Position numbers and translations under genes: made by a program
The notes under the pieces: generated by a model
Seen by the model: only the letters and a program-made list of their open reading frames with translations
What the model was told of the DNA's origin: nothing
Database searches by the model: none
In this document: piece by piece, positions 1-8,326 of the stretch
Numbering within the stretch: the first letter of the stretch is position 1
Layout: each line of letters opens with the position of its first letter
Source of the DNA: Chloroflexota bacterium
GTDB taxonomy: Bacteria; Chloroflexota; Dehalococcoidia; DSGV01
Reading direction: 5' to 3'
Assembly (NCBI GenBank): GCA_021787985.1
Contig: JAJYLG010000003.1
Coordinates: forward strand, 38,568-102,567
DNA length: 64,000 nucleotides

Positions 1-49
1 GCCGCGCCAGGATGGGGAAGTCACGTCGGATGGCGGCGACGTCCAGCAC
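1..49 (-). CDS. sufS: SufS-type cysteine desulfurase, N-terminal fragment (cut by window edge)
   Basis: Only the first 16 codons lie in the window, reading VLDVAAIRRDFPILAR from a GTG at 49-47. This matches the usual N-terminus of group II (SufS) cysteine desulfurases, PLP enzymes that take sulfur from cysteine for Fe-S assembly. The start lies 11 bases after the stop of the Rieske gene, on the same strand, as expected for the next gene of a suf operon. A stop codon sits just upstream in this frame, so the GTG is the first usable start. The catalytic lysine and cysteine are outside the window, so the call rests on the N-terminus and position. Confidence 0.75.
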   Translation of the reverse strand, partial: MLDVAAIRRDFPILAR

Positions 50-60
50 GTCGATTCACC

Positions 61-366
61 TCACACTTCGATTGCAATCGCGCCGTCCTCCACCACCACG
101 CGGTAGACCTTCACCGCCCGCACTGCCGGCAGTCGGGTGACACGGCCGGTGGTCACGTCGAACCGCGCACCGTGGCGCGGACATTCGATCTCGCAGCCGT
201 CGAGCGCGCCCTGGTCGAGCGGACCGCCGTCGTGCGTGCAGACGTCGTCTATAGCGTAGACTGCGCCGTCGCAACGGCAGAGGGCGATCCGTTTCTCGCC
301 GATGTCCAGGACACGCACGGTTCCCGGAGCAAGCTCGTCTAGCCGGCCGGCCGGATGGAGGGCCAT
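61..366 (-). CDS. Rieske-type [2Fe-2S] ferredoxin of the suf operon
   Basis: A 101-residue soluble protein carrying both halves of a Rieske cluster site: C-T-H-D-G-G-P-L-D (Cys-x-His) and C-P-R-H-G-A-R-F-D (Cys-x2-His). There is no membrane segment or oxygenase domain, so it resembles the small ferredoxin components of dioxygenase or nitrite-reductase systems. It starts three bases after the sufD stop and is followed 11 bases later by sufS. Such stand-alone Rieske proteins occur inside suf operons of Actinobacteria and Chloroflexota, where an electron-transfer role in cluster assembly is assumed but not proven. Confidence 0.88.
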   Translation of the reverse strand: MALHPAGRLDELAPGTVRVLDIGEKRIALCRCDGAVYAIDDVCTHDGGPLDQGALDGCEIECPRHGARFDVTTGRVTRLPAVRAVKVYRVVVEDGAIAIEV

Positions 367-369
367 GCC

Positions 370-1608
370 CTAGCCTTGCTCCTGCACCTTGCGGGTGACC
401 GCCGCGCCCACGTGCTCGCGCAGCGGCTCATACGGGACCCGCCCGAAGACCTGCATGAGGAAGCCTTCCACCAGCAGGCGCGTCGCCTGACGTTGTGGCA
501 GGCCGCGCGACTGCAGGTAGAAGAGCTGCTCCGGGTCCACCGGGCCGGCCGAGGCGCCGTGGCCGCAGCGCTCGACCTCGCTGGTTAGGATCTCGAGCAC
601 CGGGTCGGCCTCGGCGCGGGCGCTGTCGCTCAGCAGCAGGTTGCGGTCCTCCTGGTTGGCGTTCGCCATGCGGGCCGAGGGGTTGATCCGGACGAGGCCG
701 TAGTAGGCGGCCAGCGCCTGGTCGGCGACGGCCGACTTGTAGAACAGGTCACTGAAGCTGCGCTCGCCGAAGTGGTCCTGCAGGGTGATCACGTCCATCT
801 GCTGGCGGCCGGAACCGAAGAAGCTGCCCAGCATCTCGCTGTGCGAGAAGGCGCCGTCGAGCCGGGCGTCGAGCCAGAGCTTGGCGAGGCGGCCGCCGAT
901 GCCCACCTGCAGGTCGCGGTAGCGCGCGTGGCCGCCCAGCACCACGCGATTGTGGGCGATCCAGGCCGCGTCTCCGCCGAGCTCCTGCACGGTGTAGAGG
1001 TCGAGCTGAGCGCCGTCGTCAACGAAGACCTCTCCCAGCGCGGGCAGCAGGCTCTCGCCCGTCGCGCCGGACGTTAGGTAAAGCACGACGGTAGCGCGCG
1101 CGCCCTGCTCGACGTGGATCAGGTGGCGGAAGCCGGCCAGCTCGCCCGCGAGCCTGGGCCGGTAGCGGATCACCACCGGTTCTTGCAGGTCACGGTCGCG
1201 CGGGATGCGGACGTAGACGCCGTCGCTCCAGGCGGCCTCGGCCAGCGCCTCGAACTTGCCGTCGGAGTGGCCGACGAGCAGGCCGAGCCGCTGGCGCGCC
1301 TCCGTCTCGCCGAGCGCCTGATGCAGCGGCCGAGCGAGCGGCGCGCCCGATTCCACCGTGATCGCCCGACCAGGCGGCGTGCGCAGAAAGCGCAAGGCGA
1401 GCGCGCCGGGGTCGAGCCGACCCAGGTCGGCGTAGCGCCATGCGCGCTCACGCGGGGTGGGGAGCGGCAGATCGTTCGCGGCCGCCGCGGCCTGCTGCCG
1501 CCGCTCCGTCAGCCAGGCAGGCTCGCCCAGCGCCTGGGAGCGCGCGACCAAGGCATCGGTCTGCAGGGGGGTCAGCTCGGTCGTCGTCCCCGCGATTGCG
1601 TTCGTCAT
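370..1608 (-). CDS. sufD: Fe-S cluster assembly scaffold protein SufD
   Basis: A 412-residue protein of the SufB/SufD beta-helix family. SufD pairs with SufB and the ATPase SufC to form the scaffold on which Fe-S clusters are built. The C-terminal part carries the family landmarks: ANQEDRNLLLSD, the stretch with C-G-H-G-A-S-A-G-P-V-D, and the E-Q-L-F-Y-L-Q-S-R-G-L signature. Its length is normal for SufD and shorter than the SufB upstream. It starts 22 bases after sufB and abuts the Rieske gene. Confidence 0.95.
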   Translation of the reverse strand: MTNAIAGTTTELTPLQTDALVARSQALGEPAWLTERRQQAAAAANDLPLPTPRERAWRYADLGRLDPGALALRFLRTPPGRAITVESGAPLARPLHQALGETEARQRLGLLVGHSDGKFEALAEAAWSDGVYVRIPRDRDLQEPVVIRYRPRLAGELAGFRHLIHVEQGARATVVLYLTSGATGESLLPALGEVFVDDGAQLDLYTVQELGGDAAWIAHNRVVLGGHARYRDLQVGIGGRLAKLWLDARLDGAFSHSEMLGSFFGSGRQQMDVITLQDHFGERSFSDLFYKSAVADQALAAYYGLVRINPSARMANANQEDRNLLLSDSARAEADPVLEILTSEVERCGHGASAGPVDPEQLFYLQSRGLPQRQATRLLVEGFLMQVFGRVPYEPLREHVGAAVTRKVQEQG

Positions 1609-1630
1609 CAGCGCCGTATCCTCCCTCGGC

Positions 1631-3031
1631 TCAGCCGACCGATCCTTCCATCTGCAGCTCGATGAGCCGGTTGAGCTCGACCGCGTACTCCATCGGCAGC
1701 TCCTTGACGATCGGCTCGACGAAGCCGTTGACGATCATCTTGGCGGCCTCTTGCTCCGGGAGCCCGCGGCTCATCAGGTAGAAGAGCTGCTCCTCGCCGA
1801 GCTTGCCGACGGTGGCCTCGTGGGCGATGGTCACGCGGTCGGCGTCGATCTCCATCGTCGGGTAGGTGTCCGAGCGTGAGTCCTCGTCGATCATCAGCGC
1901 GTCGCAGCGGACGCTCGAGGTGGCGTCGCCGCACTCGGGATACACCTTGACGAGCCCGCGGTAGGAGGTGCGCCCGCCACCCTTGGAGACCGACTTGCTG
2001 ACGATCATGCTCGTCGTGTTCGACGCGGCGTGCACGACCTTGCCGCCGGCGTCCTGGTGCTGCCCGGGACCGGCGAAGGCGAGCGATAGGATCTCGCCGT
2101 GCGCGCCCGGCTCCATCAGGTAGACGGACGGGTACTTCATGGTCAGCTTGGAGCCCAGGTTCCCGTCGACCCACTCCATCACGGCGTCGGCGTAGGCGAC
2201 GGCGCGCTTCGTGACCAGGTTGTAGACGTTGTTGCTCCAGTTCTGGATGGTCGTGTAGCGGACGCGGGCGCCGCGCTTGACGATGATCTCGACCACGGCG
2301 CTGTGCAGCGAGTCCTCGCTGTAGATGGGCGCCGTGCAGCCCTCGACGTAGTGCACGTACGAGCCCTCGTCGGCGATGATGAGCGTCCGCTCGAACTGGC
2401 CCATGGCCTCGGAGTTGATGCGGAAGTAGGCCTGGAGCGGGATGTCGACCTTGACGCCCGGCGGGACGTAGATGAACGACCCGCCGCTCCACACTGCGCT
2501 GTTGAGCGCCGCGAACTTGTTGTCCGCGGGCGGCACGACCGTCCCGAAGTACTGACGGAAGATCTCGGGGTGCTCTTTGAGCCCCTGGTCGGTGCCGAGG
2601 AAGACGACGCCCTGCTTCTCCAGGTCTTCGCGAATGTTGTGGTAGACGACCTCGCTGTCGTACTGGGCGCCCACGCCGGCGAGAAACTTCTTCTCCGCCT
2701 CCGGGATGCCGATGCGGTCGAACGTGCGCTTGACGTACTCGGGCACGTCCTCCCAGGAGCGGGCGTCGCGGTCGGTGGCGCGGACGTAGTAGAAGTACTC
2801 GTCGAAGCGGATCTCGCTCAGGTCGCCACCCCAGCTCGGCATCGACTTGGTGTAGAAGATGTCGAGCGCACGGTGACGGAGCTCACGCATCCAGTCGGGC
2901 TCGCCCTTGATGCGCGAGATCTGGTCGACGATTTCGTGCGACAGACCGCGGCGCGAGCGGAATACGGGCTCCTCGGCGTCGTGGAACCCCCACTTGTACT
3001 CGGAAACGATGTCACGGGCTTCCGTGGTCAT
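1631..3031 (-). CDS. sufB: Fe-S cluster assembly scaffold protein SufB
   Basis: A 466-residue SufB, the main scaffold subunit of the SufBCD complex in the cytoplasm. Diagnostic stretches include [14 protein letters not shown], the VEGCTAP motif and the R-C-D-A-L-M-I-D segment, whose cysteine (about residue 376) corresponds to the conserved SufB cysteine proposed to accept persulfide. The ATG at 3031 gives [16 protein letters not shown], typical for the family; the frame stays open further upstream but that extension runs into sufC and lacks family character. It lies 25 bases downstream of sufC. Confidence 0.97.
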   Translation of the reverse strand: MTTEARDIVSEYKWGFHDAEEPVFRSRRGLSHEIVDQISRIKGEPDWMRELRHRALDIFYTKSMPSWGGDLSEIRFDEYFYYVRATDRDARSWEDVPEYVKRTFDRIGIPEAEKKFLAGVGAQYDSEVVYHNIREDLEKQGVVFLGTDQGLKEHPEIFRQYFGTVVPPADNKFAALNSAVWSGGSFIYVPPGVKVDIPLQAYFRINSEAMGQFERTLIIADEGSYVHYVEGCTAPIYSEDSLHSAVVEIIVKRGARVRYTTIQNWSNNVYNLVTKRAVAYADAVMEWVDGNLGSKLTMKYPSVYLMEPGAHGEILSLAFAGPGQHQDAGGKVVHAASNTTSMIVSKSVSKGGGRTSYRGLVKVYPECGDATSSVRCDALMIDEDSRSDTYPTMEIDADRVTIAHEATVGKLGEEQLFYLMSRGLPEQEAAKMIVNGFVEPIVKELPMEYAVELNRLIELQMEGSVG

Positions 3032-3056
3032 CCGGTTTACTCCTCTCCCCTGCGCA

Positions 3057-3821
3057 TCAGGCCGGCGCGCCCACCGGGATGAACGGGTCGTAGCCCTTCG
3101 CCTCGACCTCGTCGGCCAGCTCGCGGCCGCCACTGGTGACGATCCTGCCGGCGTAGAGGATATGGACGCGATTGGGCGTGATGTAGTTGAGGATGCGGTT
3201 GTAGTGCGTGATGAGCACGACACCCAGATCCGGTCCCAACAGTCGGTTGACGCCCTCTGCGACGATCCGCAGCGCGTCCACGTCGAGGCCCGAGTCCGTC
3301 TCGTCGAGGATGGCGATCTCGGGCTTGAGCACGGCCATCTGCAGGATCTCGGCACGCTTCTTCTCGCCGCCGCTGAAGCCGTCGTTCACGTAGCGGCGCG
3401 CGAACTCGCGGTCGACCTTGAGCTTGGCCATGGCGTCGTTCAGGAGCTGGGTATACTCGCGGACCGGCACGTCCTGGCCGCGGCGCTGGTTGAGGGCGTG
3501 GCGCAGGAAGTTGACCAACGTCACGCCGGGTACGGCCGCCGGGTACTGGAACGAGAGGAAGAGGCCGGCCCGCGCCCGCGCGTCGGGTGTCCAGTCGGCG
3601 ATGTTCTCACCCCGGTAGCGGATCTCACCCTGCGTCACTCGGTAACGCGGATGGCCCAGGAGCGCCGAGGCGAGCGTGGTCTTGCCGGAGCCGTTGGGCC
3701 CCATGATGGCGTGGACCTCACCCTTGCTCACGACCAGGTCGATCCCCTTGAGGATCTCCTTGTCGTTGACCTCGACGTGCAGGTCGTGCACCTCGAGCGT
3801 GGGCGTTGCCGATTCGGTCAT
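3057..3821 (-). CDS. sufC: Fe-S cluster assembly ATPase SufC
   Basis: A 254-residue ABC-type ATPase that powers the SufBCD scaffold. Walker A is GPNGSGKTT at about residues 41-49, the ABC signature is SGGEKKR at 150-156, and Walker B is [10 protein letters not shown] at 171-180; the E-T-D-S-G-L-D form is characteristic of SufC. The ATG at 3821 gives normal SufC length; the open frame continues upstream only as a shadow of sufR. It follows sufR by 35 bases and is the first structural gene of the operon. Confidence 0.97.
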   Translation of the reverse strand: MTESATPTLEVHDLHVEVNDKEILKGIDLVVSKGEVHAIMGPNGSGKTTLASALLGHPRYRVTQGEIRYRGENIADWTPDARARAGLFLSFQYPAAVPGVTLVNFLRHALNQRRGQDVPVREYTQLLNDAMAKLKVDREFARRYVNDGFSGGEKKRAEILQMAVLKPEIAILDETDSGLDVDALRIVAEGVNRLLGPDLGVVLITHYNRILNYITPNRVHILYAGRIVTSGGRELADEVEAKGYDPFIPVGAPA

Positions 3822-3856
3822 TGCGTGCTCCAACCGTCCTTCAGACTTCGTCTTGC

Positions 3857-4528
3857 TCACCTCGCCTGCTCGGTCGCGACGCCGGCGGGCACCGGCTCGG
3901 CACGTTGCGGCAGGCGGATGACGTATTCGCACAGCGCGGCGCCGCGCACCGCGGTGCCGACCTGGTCGACCTCGGCGCCCAGGAGCAGGCGGATAGTCCG
4001 CTCCTCGCTGGCGCAGACGGCGGGTGTCGCCATCGCCGCCCGCCGGTGTGGGCAGGAGACGTTGAACAGGTGATACCCGTCTGGCCGGCGCTCCCAGCCG
4101 CTGAGCAGGCCCTCCTGCTGGAGCGCCGTCACCAGCGACTCGATCCGCTCCTCCAGCGAGCGGCCGCCCACCTGGTGACGGTACTCGTCGACCATACGGT
4201 CGCTCAGGCGGCTCAGCACGGTGTCTACCAGGCTCTGGCCCTCGTCGCCCGGCGCGAGCGCGCACAGCTCACCGAAGAGCCGCTCGACCAGGCGCGGGTA
4301 ACCGGTGCTGGCCAGCTCCATCGCCTGTTCCGTTGGGAAGTAGACGAAGTGCGGCCGGCCGAGGCCCGACTTCTCGGGCTGATAGGCAACCAACCCCTGG
4401 GCGGCTAGGATGTCCAGGTGACGCCGCAGCGCCGGCTGCGCGATGTCCAGCTCATCGGCCAGCTCGGAGACGGTCGCCTGGCTTCGCGCGCGCAGGATCT
4501 CGAGGATATGTTCGCGAGTCGACTTCAT
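3857..4528 (-). CDS. sufR: SufR-type Fe-S sensing transcriptional regulator
   Basis: A 223-residue winged-helix regulator. Residues about 1-65 form a DeoR/ArsR-like DNA-binding domain (SELADELDIAQPALRRHLDIL). The C-terminal half has Cys159, Cys172 and Cys200, spaced C-x12-C-x27-C. As I recall, this is the spacing of the three cysteine ligands in actinobacterial SufR; the four-cysteine cyanobacterial pattern lacks one member here. SufR proteins repress the suf operon when their cluster is intact. This gene is first in the operon, so autoregulation is expected from position. Confidence 0.9.
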   Translation of the reverse strand: MKSTREHILEILRARSQATVSELADELDIAQPALRRHLDILAAQGLVAYQPEKSGLGRPHFVYFPTEQAMELASTGYPRLVERLFGELCALAPGDEGQSLVDTVLSRLSDRMVDEYRHQVGGRSLEERIESLVTALQQEGLLSGWERRPDGYHLFNVSCPHRRAAMATPAVCASEERTIRLLLGAEVDQVGTAVRGAALCEYVIRLPQRAEPVPAGVATEQAR

Positions 4529-4680
4529 CGCTGGTCACCACCGGGAGCCCTTCGTTCCCAGTCTGGCACGGGTTCGGCCGGCTTTCAAGCCTTTCGTGCA
4601 TTTTTTGTTGAAAAACTCGCCGGACCGTCGCGGGTGGCCTCCGCGGTTGTGGCCGGACCCGGCCGCCACCGATACTCCGC
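4529..4680. promoter_or_regulatory. Divergent promoter region between sufR and the J-domain gene
   Basis: This 152-base gap separates sufR (leftward) from the J-domain gene (rightward) and must hold promoters for both. It has an AT-rich core at 4598-4615. Within it, TTTCAA (4583-4588) and TTGAAA (4608-4613) form an inverted repeat with a 19-base spacer, a candidate operator for SufR. The match is to symmetry only; I cannot confirm it as a SufR site. Confidence 0.35.
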
Positions 4681-5796
4681 ATGATGAGGACGGTTGACCT
4701 GTATGCCGTGCTCGGGGTGCGCCGGACGGCGACGGATGCCGAGGTCAAGATCGCATATCGCCGCCTCGTCCAGGAGTGGCACCCCGACCATAACCCGCAC
4801 CGCCAGCAGGCGGCCGAGCGCTTCACGCGGGAGCTGAACCGCGCGTTCCAGGTGCTATGCGACGCCCGGCGGCGGCACGACTACGATCGCGCGGATCCCA
4901 CGGCGGGTCTGGCGAGCGGGGTGCGCGGCGATGGTCGGCCGTGGAGCGCCAATGGCTCCGCCTCCGGCGACGGTCGCGCGTTCGGTTCGGCTCAAGGTGC
5001 GGGCACGGGAGCTGCCGACTCGGCGGGTGCGCCGGGCAGCCGAGCGCCTGGGCCAGGGGGGCGGGGCGAGCCCTCGCGTCCGCGGCTGCTCGTGGCCCCG
5101 GCGCATGTCGACCTCGGCGCGGTGCGCCCGGACGAGCGCGTCACCGTGTACCTCGCCGTCGGCAACCTCGGCGGCGGCACGCTGCGCGGTTGGGCCGAGG
5201 CGGACGTGCCCTGGCTGCACGTGGAGCCGCGCGACTTCTACGGGAACCAGGCGCACGTGGCGCTCCGTCTGCTGTGGGGCGAGGCGTCCGGCCTCGAGGC
5301 CGGGCGACGGCACGGCGCGCTCGTGCGCGTCCATGCCGAGGGCTGCGAGACGGCGCTGGTGACGCTCGTCGTCGAGACCGTGGCGGCGGTGCAGCGGGCG
5401 AGGAGCGCGAGCGAGCGGGACGACCGTCCGCCGTCCGAGTTCTCGCCGAACCCGCGGCGCCCGCGTGTGCGTCCGCTCACGCTTCTGCCGGAGCGAATCG
5501 AAATCACGGGAATCCGCGCGGGCGAGTCACGCTCGGTGTCGGTGACCGCGTTCGCCACCGTTCCCAAGCTGTTCGATGGCACGGTGGAGTCGCGCTGTGC
5601 CTGGGTCATCACCGACGGCCACCTGCGCTCGCTGGAGCCGGGGGTGGCAAAGCTGGTCTTTCGCGTCGAGGTCCCGGACGTCTGGGACGGCGCGGTGGAC
5701 CTCGAGACCAGCGTGCGTGTGGAGTCGCGCTTGGGCGTCGCCGACCTGCCGATCCGCGTCCGTGGCGGGGAGCCGTCCCGCGCAGGCTCTCGGTAG
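4681..5796 (+). CDS. J-domain protein with two beta-sandwich-like repeats
   Basis: A 371-residue protein. Residues 5-68 form a DnaJ J-domain with the Hsp70-stimulating HPD motif at 34-36, so it probably docks DnaK. A Gly/Ser/Ala-rich linker (about 75-130) leads to two repeats of roughly 90 residues. The first has the pattern A-P-A-H-V-D-L-G-A-V-R followed by N-L-G-G-G-T-L-R-G and P-W-L-H-V-E-P, seen in beta-sandwich modules of Chloroflexota and Planctomycetes proteins; the second (about 260-360) is more divergent. It lacks the Gly/Phe and zinc regions of true DnaJ, so it is a specialised co-chaperone with unknown clients. The start may be 4681 or the next codon, also ATG. Confidence 0.85.
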   Translation: MMRTVDLYAVLGVRRTATDAEVKIAYRRLVQEWHPDHNPHRQQAAERFTRELNRAFQVLCDARRRHDYDRADPTAGLASGVRGDGRPWSANGSASGDGRAFGSAQGAGTGAADSAGAPGSRAPGPGGRGEPSRPRLLVAPAHVDLGAVRPDERVTVYLAVGNLGGGTLRGWAEADVPWLHVEPRDFYGNQAHVALRLLWGEASGLEAGRRHGALVRVHAEGCETALVTLVVETVAAVQRARSASERDDRPPSEFSPNPRRPRVRPLTLLPERIEITGIRAGESRSVSVTAFATVPKLFDGTVESRCAWVITDGHLRSLEPGVAKLVFRVEVPDVWDGAVDLETSVRVESRLGVADLPIRVRGGEPSRAGSR

Positions 5797-5859
5797 GCGG
5801 AGCCTGATGGCCGCCCGGCCCGTTGCCGCTTTGCGACCGCCATCCGTAGTGTGGCCGGC

Positions 5860-6588
5860 ATGAACGAGCGGACGCCACTCCACCTCCAGGGGCGGCCGGG
5901 CGATGTGGCGCCAGTGGTGCTGCTGCCTGGCGACCCGGGGCGCGCCGAGCGGATCGCGGCGCGGCTGGAGCAGCGGCGGCAGTACACGGCCGTCCGCGGG
6001 CTGCCGGGCTTCACGGGGGAGTACGGCGGCCGGCCGGTCAGCGTCCAGGCGACCGGGATGGGCGCTCCCAGCGCGGCAATCGTCGCCGAGGAGTTGCTGA
6101 TACTCCGTGCGCGCGCGCTGGTGCGCGTGGGCACATGCGGCGGCACGAGCGACGCCACTCCGCCCGGCTCGCTGGTAATCGTCACGGCGGCGGTGCCGCT
6201 CGACGGGACAACGCGGCAGTACCTGGGCGGCGACCCGTTCGCGCCCACCGCGTCTCTCGATGTGGTCGAGGCGCTGCGGAGGGCGGCTGCGGCGCACCGC
6301 GCGCCGTACCGGGCCGGCCTCGTCTGCACGGAGGACGCGCTCTACGCGGAGGAGCACGAGCATGCGGCGCGCTGGGCCGCCCGCGGTGTGCTGGCGCTCG
6401 AGATGGAGTGCTCGGCGATCTTCACGGTGGCGGCGCTGCGTGGTGCCCGCGCCGGCGCGGTGCTGCTGGTGACGAACCGGGCGGCGGAGCACGCCCGGCT
6501 CGAGGGCGAGGCGATGGAGCGGGGCACCGACCTGCTGCTCAGCGTGGCGCTGACGGCCGCGCGGGCGCTGGCCGGAGGGGAGCGATGA
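5860..6588 (+). CDS. Nucleoside phosphorylase (uridine/purine phosphorylase family)
   Basis: A 242-residue member of the PNP/UDP family, which splits nucleosides with phosphate to give base and ribose-1-phosphate. Seen motifs: GDPGR at 24-28 (phosphate loop), V-R-V-G-T-C-G-G at about 89-95, and E-M-E-C-S-A at 181-186 (ribose-binding Glu-Met-Glu). The chain is about ten residues shorter than E. coli Udp. The sequence alone does not settle uridine versus purine preference. An in-frame GTG at 5851 is possible, but the ATG at 5860 fits the family N-terminus. No operon partner is evident. Confidence 0.9.
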   Translation: MNERTPLHLQGRPGDVAPVVLLPGDPGRAERIAARLEQRRQYTAVRGLPGFTGEYGGRPVSVQATGMGAPSAAIVAEELLILRARALVRVGTCGGTSDATPPGSLVIVTAAVPLDGTTRQYLGGDPFAPTASLDVVEALRRAAAAHRAPYRAGLVCTEDALYAEEHEHAARWAARGVLALEMECSAIFTVAALRGARAGAVLLVTNRAAEHARLEGEAMERGTDLLLSVALTAARALAGGER

Positions 6589-6660
6589 CCGCTGGGGCGT
6601 GATGCCCTGGTCTGCTCGCCACCACGGAGACGAGCCGGGGCGCGTGGCATGGCTGGGGGC

Positions 6661-6695
6661 TTGACAGTGGCCGGACGATTCGGAAAAATGCGAAC
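6661..6695 (+). promoter_or_regulatory. Sigma-70-type promoter and probable ArsR operator, leaderless start
   Basis: A perfect -35 box TTGACA (6661-6666) is followed after 17 bases by AAAAAT (6684-6689), which matches four of six -10 positions. Transcription should start about 6-7 bases downstream, at or next to the arsR ATG at 6696, leaving no room for a ribosome binding site. An inverted repeat TTCG-N8-CGAA (6679-6694) covers the -10 box and is a plausible ArsR operator. Confidence 0.6.
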
Positions 6696-7064
6696 ATGAA
6701 GCGTTTACCTGCCGAGCTCGTCCCCGAGACGGAGCTGCGACTCCTGCGGGCGCTGGGCAACCCGGTGCGGCTGGCCGTGGTAGCGGCGCTGGCCCGCAGG
6801 GGCGAGTGCGTGTGTGGGGAGCTGCTGCCGGACCTGCCGATCGCCGCGTCGACGCTCTCGGAGCACCTGTCCGCCTTGAAGGAGGCCGGGCTGGTTCGCG
6901 GTGAGGTGCAGGGGCCCTACCGCTGTTACTGCCTCGAGCCGGCGGCTTTGGACACCCTTGCTCGGTACCTGGGGCAGCTCGCCGCCCGTGCCCGCGGGAG
7001 CGCGCCCGTGGCAGCAGCTCCGTACCGCGTCGTCGCGGACGACTGCTGCCCGCGGCTGCACTGA
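6696..7064 (+). CDS. arsR: ArsR-family metalloid-responsive repressor
   Basis: A 122-residue winged-helix regulator of the ArsR/SmtB family. The E-C-V-C-G-E-L motif at 37-43 (Cys38, Cys40) matches the As(III)-binding C-V-C pair of classical ArsR. The recognition helix is around S-T-L-S-E-H-L (52-58). Further cysteines form R-C-Y-C at 76-79 and a C-C pair at 117-118 near the C-terminus. Binding of arsenite would release the protein from DNA. It is followed 64 bases later by arsM on the same strand, and the promoter in front appears to be overlapped by its own operator. Confidence 0.9.
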   Translation: MKRLPAELVPETELRLLRALGNPVRLAVVAALARRGECVCGELLPDLPIAASTLSEHLSALKEAGLVRGEVQGPYRCYCLEPAALDTLARYLGQLAARARGSAPVAAAPYRVVADDCCPRLH

Positions 7065-7128
7065 CCGTGGCTCATGTGGCGGATCTTCTGTGCGGGTGCG
7101 CTTCGGAATTTCTCGAAGGAGGGAAGCA

Positions 7129-7908
7129 ATGGCGGACGAAACTTTCGGTTGCTGCGGAAGCGGCGCCGGGCCCAAGGCGCAGCCGGTGGCGCTTCGAGAG
7201 GGCGACGCCGGACAGGTGGACAGCGCGCTGATCAAGCTGCACGTGCGGCAGGTCTACAGTCAGCGGGCGAGGGGCGTGTCGGGAAGCTGCTGCCCTTCGA
7301 ACGTTGCCGAAGAGGTGGGGGCGGATCTGCCGGACACGGCAGTGAGCTACGGCTGCGGGAACCCGCTGGCGCTGGGTGAGATGCGGCCGGGCGAGGTGGT
7401 GCTGGACCTGGGAAGTGGCCCCGGGCGCGACTGCCTGCTGGCCGCGCGTGCGGTCGGCGCGACCGGGCGTGTGATCGGCGTGGACTTCTCTGACGACATG
7501 CTGGAGCTGGCGCGGCGCAACGCGCGTGCCGTCGGCGCGACGAACGTCGAGTTCCGCAAGGGTGATATCGAGGCGCTGCCAGCAGAGGACGCCGGCGTCG
7601 ATGTGGTGATCTCCAACTGCGTGATCAATCTGGCGCCGGACAAGCGGGCCGTCTTCCGCGAGGCGGCGCGCGTGCTGTGCCCGGGAGGTCGCTTCCACGT
7701 CGCCGACGTGGTACTGCTGCGCGATCTGACGGCCCCGCAACGGGCTGACCTGGATGCCTGGGCTGGCTGCGTGTCCGGCGCGATCGCCGTCGATGAGTAC
7801 CGGGCCGGGTTGGTGGCGGCGGGCTTTCGCGAGGTGACGATCGACGTGGAGCCCGGCGCGAGTGGGGGCGCGTGGGCGTCGGCTCACATCCGCGCGGTGC
7901 GCGGGTAG
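7129..7908 (+). CDS. arsM: Arsenite S-adenosylmethionine methyltransferase
   Basis: A 259-residue class I SAM methyltransferase that converts As(III) to methylated arsenicals. SAM motif I is V-L-D-L-G-S-G-P-G-R-D at 91-101. The three cysteines that bind arsenic in ArsM enzymes are present in their usual contexts: Y-G-C-G-N-P (Cys76), S-N-C-V-I-N-L (Cys164) and A-G-C-V-S-G-A (Cys214). Extra C-C pairs lie near the N-terminus (8-9 and 54-55). The ATG at 7129 is preceded by a strong AAGGAGGG ribosome site; the frame is open upstream but only across arsR. It is probably co-transcribed with arsR. Confidence 0.95.
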   Translation: MADETFGCCGSGAGPKAQPVALREGDAGQVDSALIKLHVRQVYSQRARGVSGSCCPSNVAEEVGADLPDTAVSYGCGNPLALGEMRPGEVVLDLGSGPGRDCLLAARAVGATGRVIGVDFSDDMLELARRNARAVGATNVEFRKGDIEALPAEDAGVDVVISNCVINLAPDKRAVFREAARVLCPGGRFHVADVVLLRDLTAPQRADLDAWAGCVSGAIAVDEYRAGLVAAGFREVTIDVEPGASGGAWASAHIRAVRG

Positions 7909-8326
7909 GTACAACTTGCATCTGCCGCGCCTACGGTTGGTCGCGGTGGGCGAATGTATGCTCCGGCATGGGTTCGTGAACTTGTCGAAATCAGCGAAAC
8001 GGGTCTGGTGGGCCGCCGCCCGGCCGGTCAGCCGCAGGGTGCAGCTCTGGGATCCGCTGGAGCGGCGGACGTTGCCGGTAGCCGCCATCAGGCCCCAGGC
8101 GAGCGCGCATGAGCCTCCCGGGCCCTGTCCCAGCACCAGCGAGAGCCTGGCGGTGGGACAGCGTTCGGCTGATCGGAACCGCGTTCCCGACCGAACGTTG
8201 CAAGCGACACGCCTGGCTTGACGAGGCCGCGAGCAACGCGGCTCGCGTGACGCCGGCTGTGGAAGCTCACACGCGCAGCGACCACCGATGGCGTTGGGAT
8301 ACGTTATGCTGCTTCTGGAGCGTGGC
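7909..8326. other. Intergenic stretch without a recognisable gene
   Basis: About 420 bases between arsM and the coiled-coil gene. Frames open here on either strand look like shadows and do not resemble any family I know. A short hairpin (GCCGCG-AGCAA-CGCGGC, 8226-8242) is present. The promoter of the downstream gene presumably lies here, but I see no clear -35/-10 pair. Confidence 0.5.
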
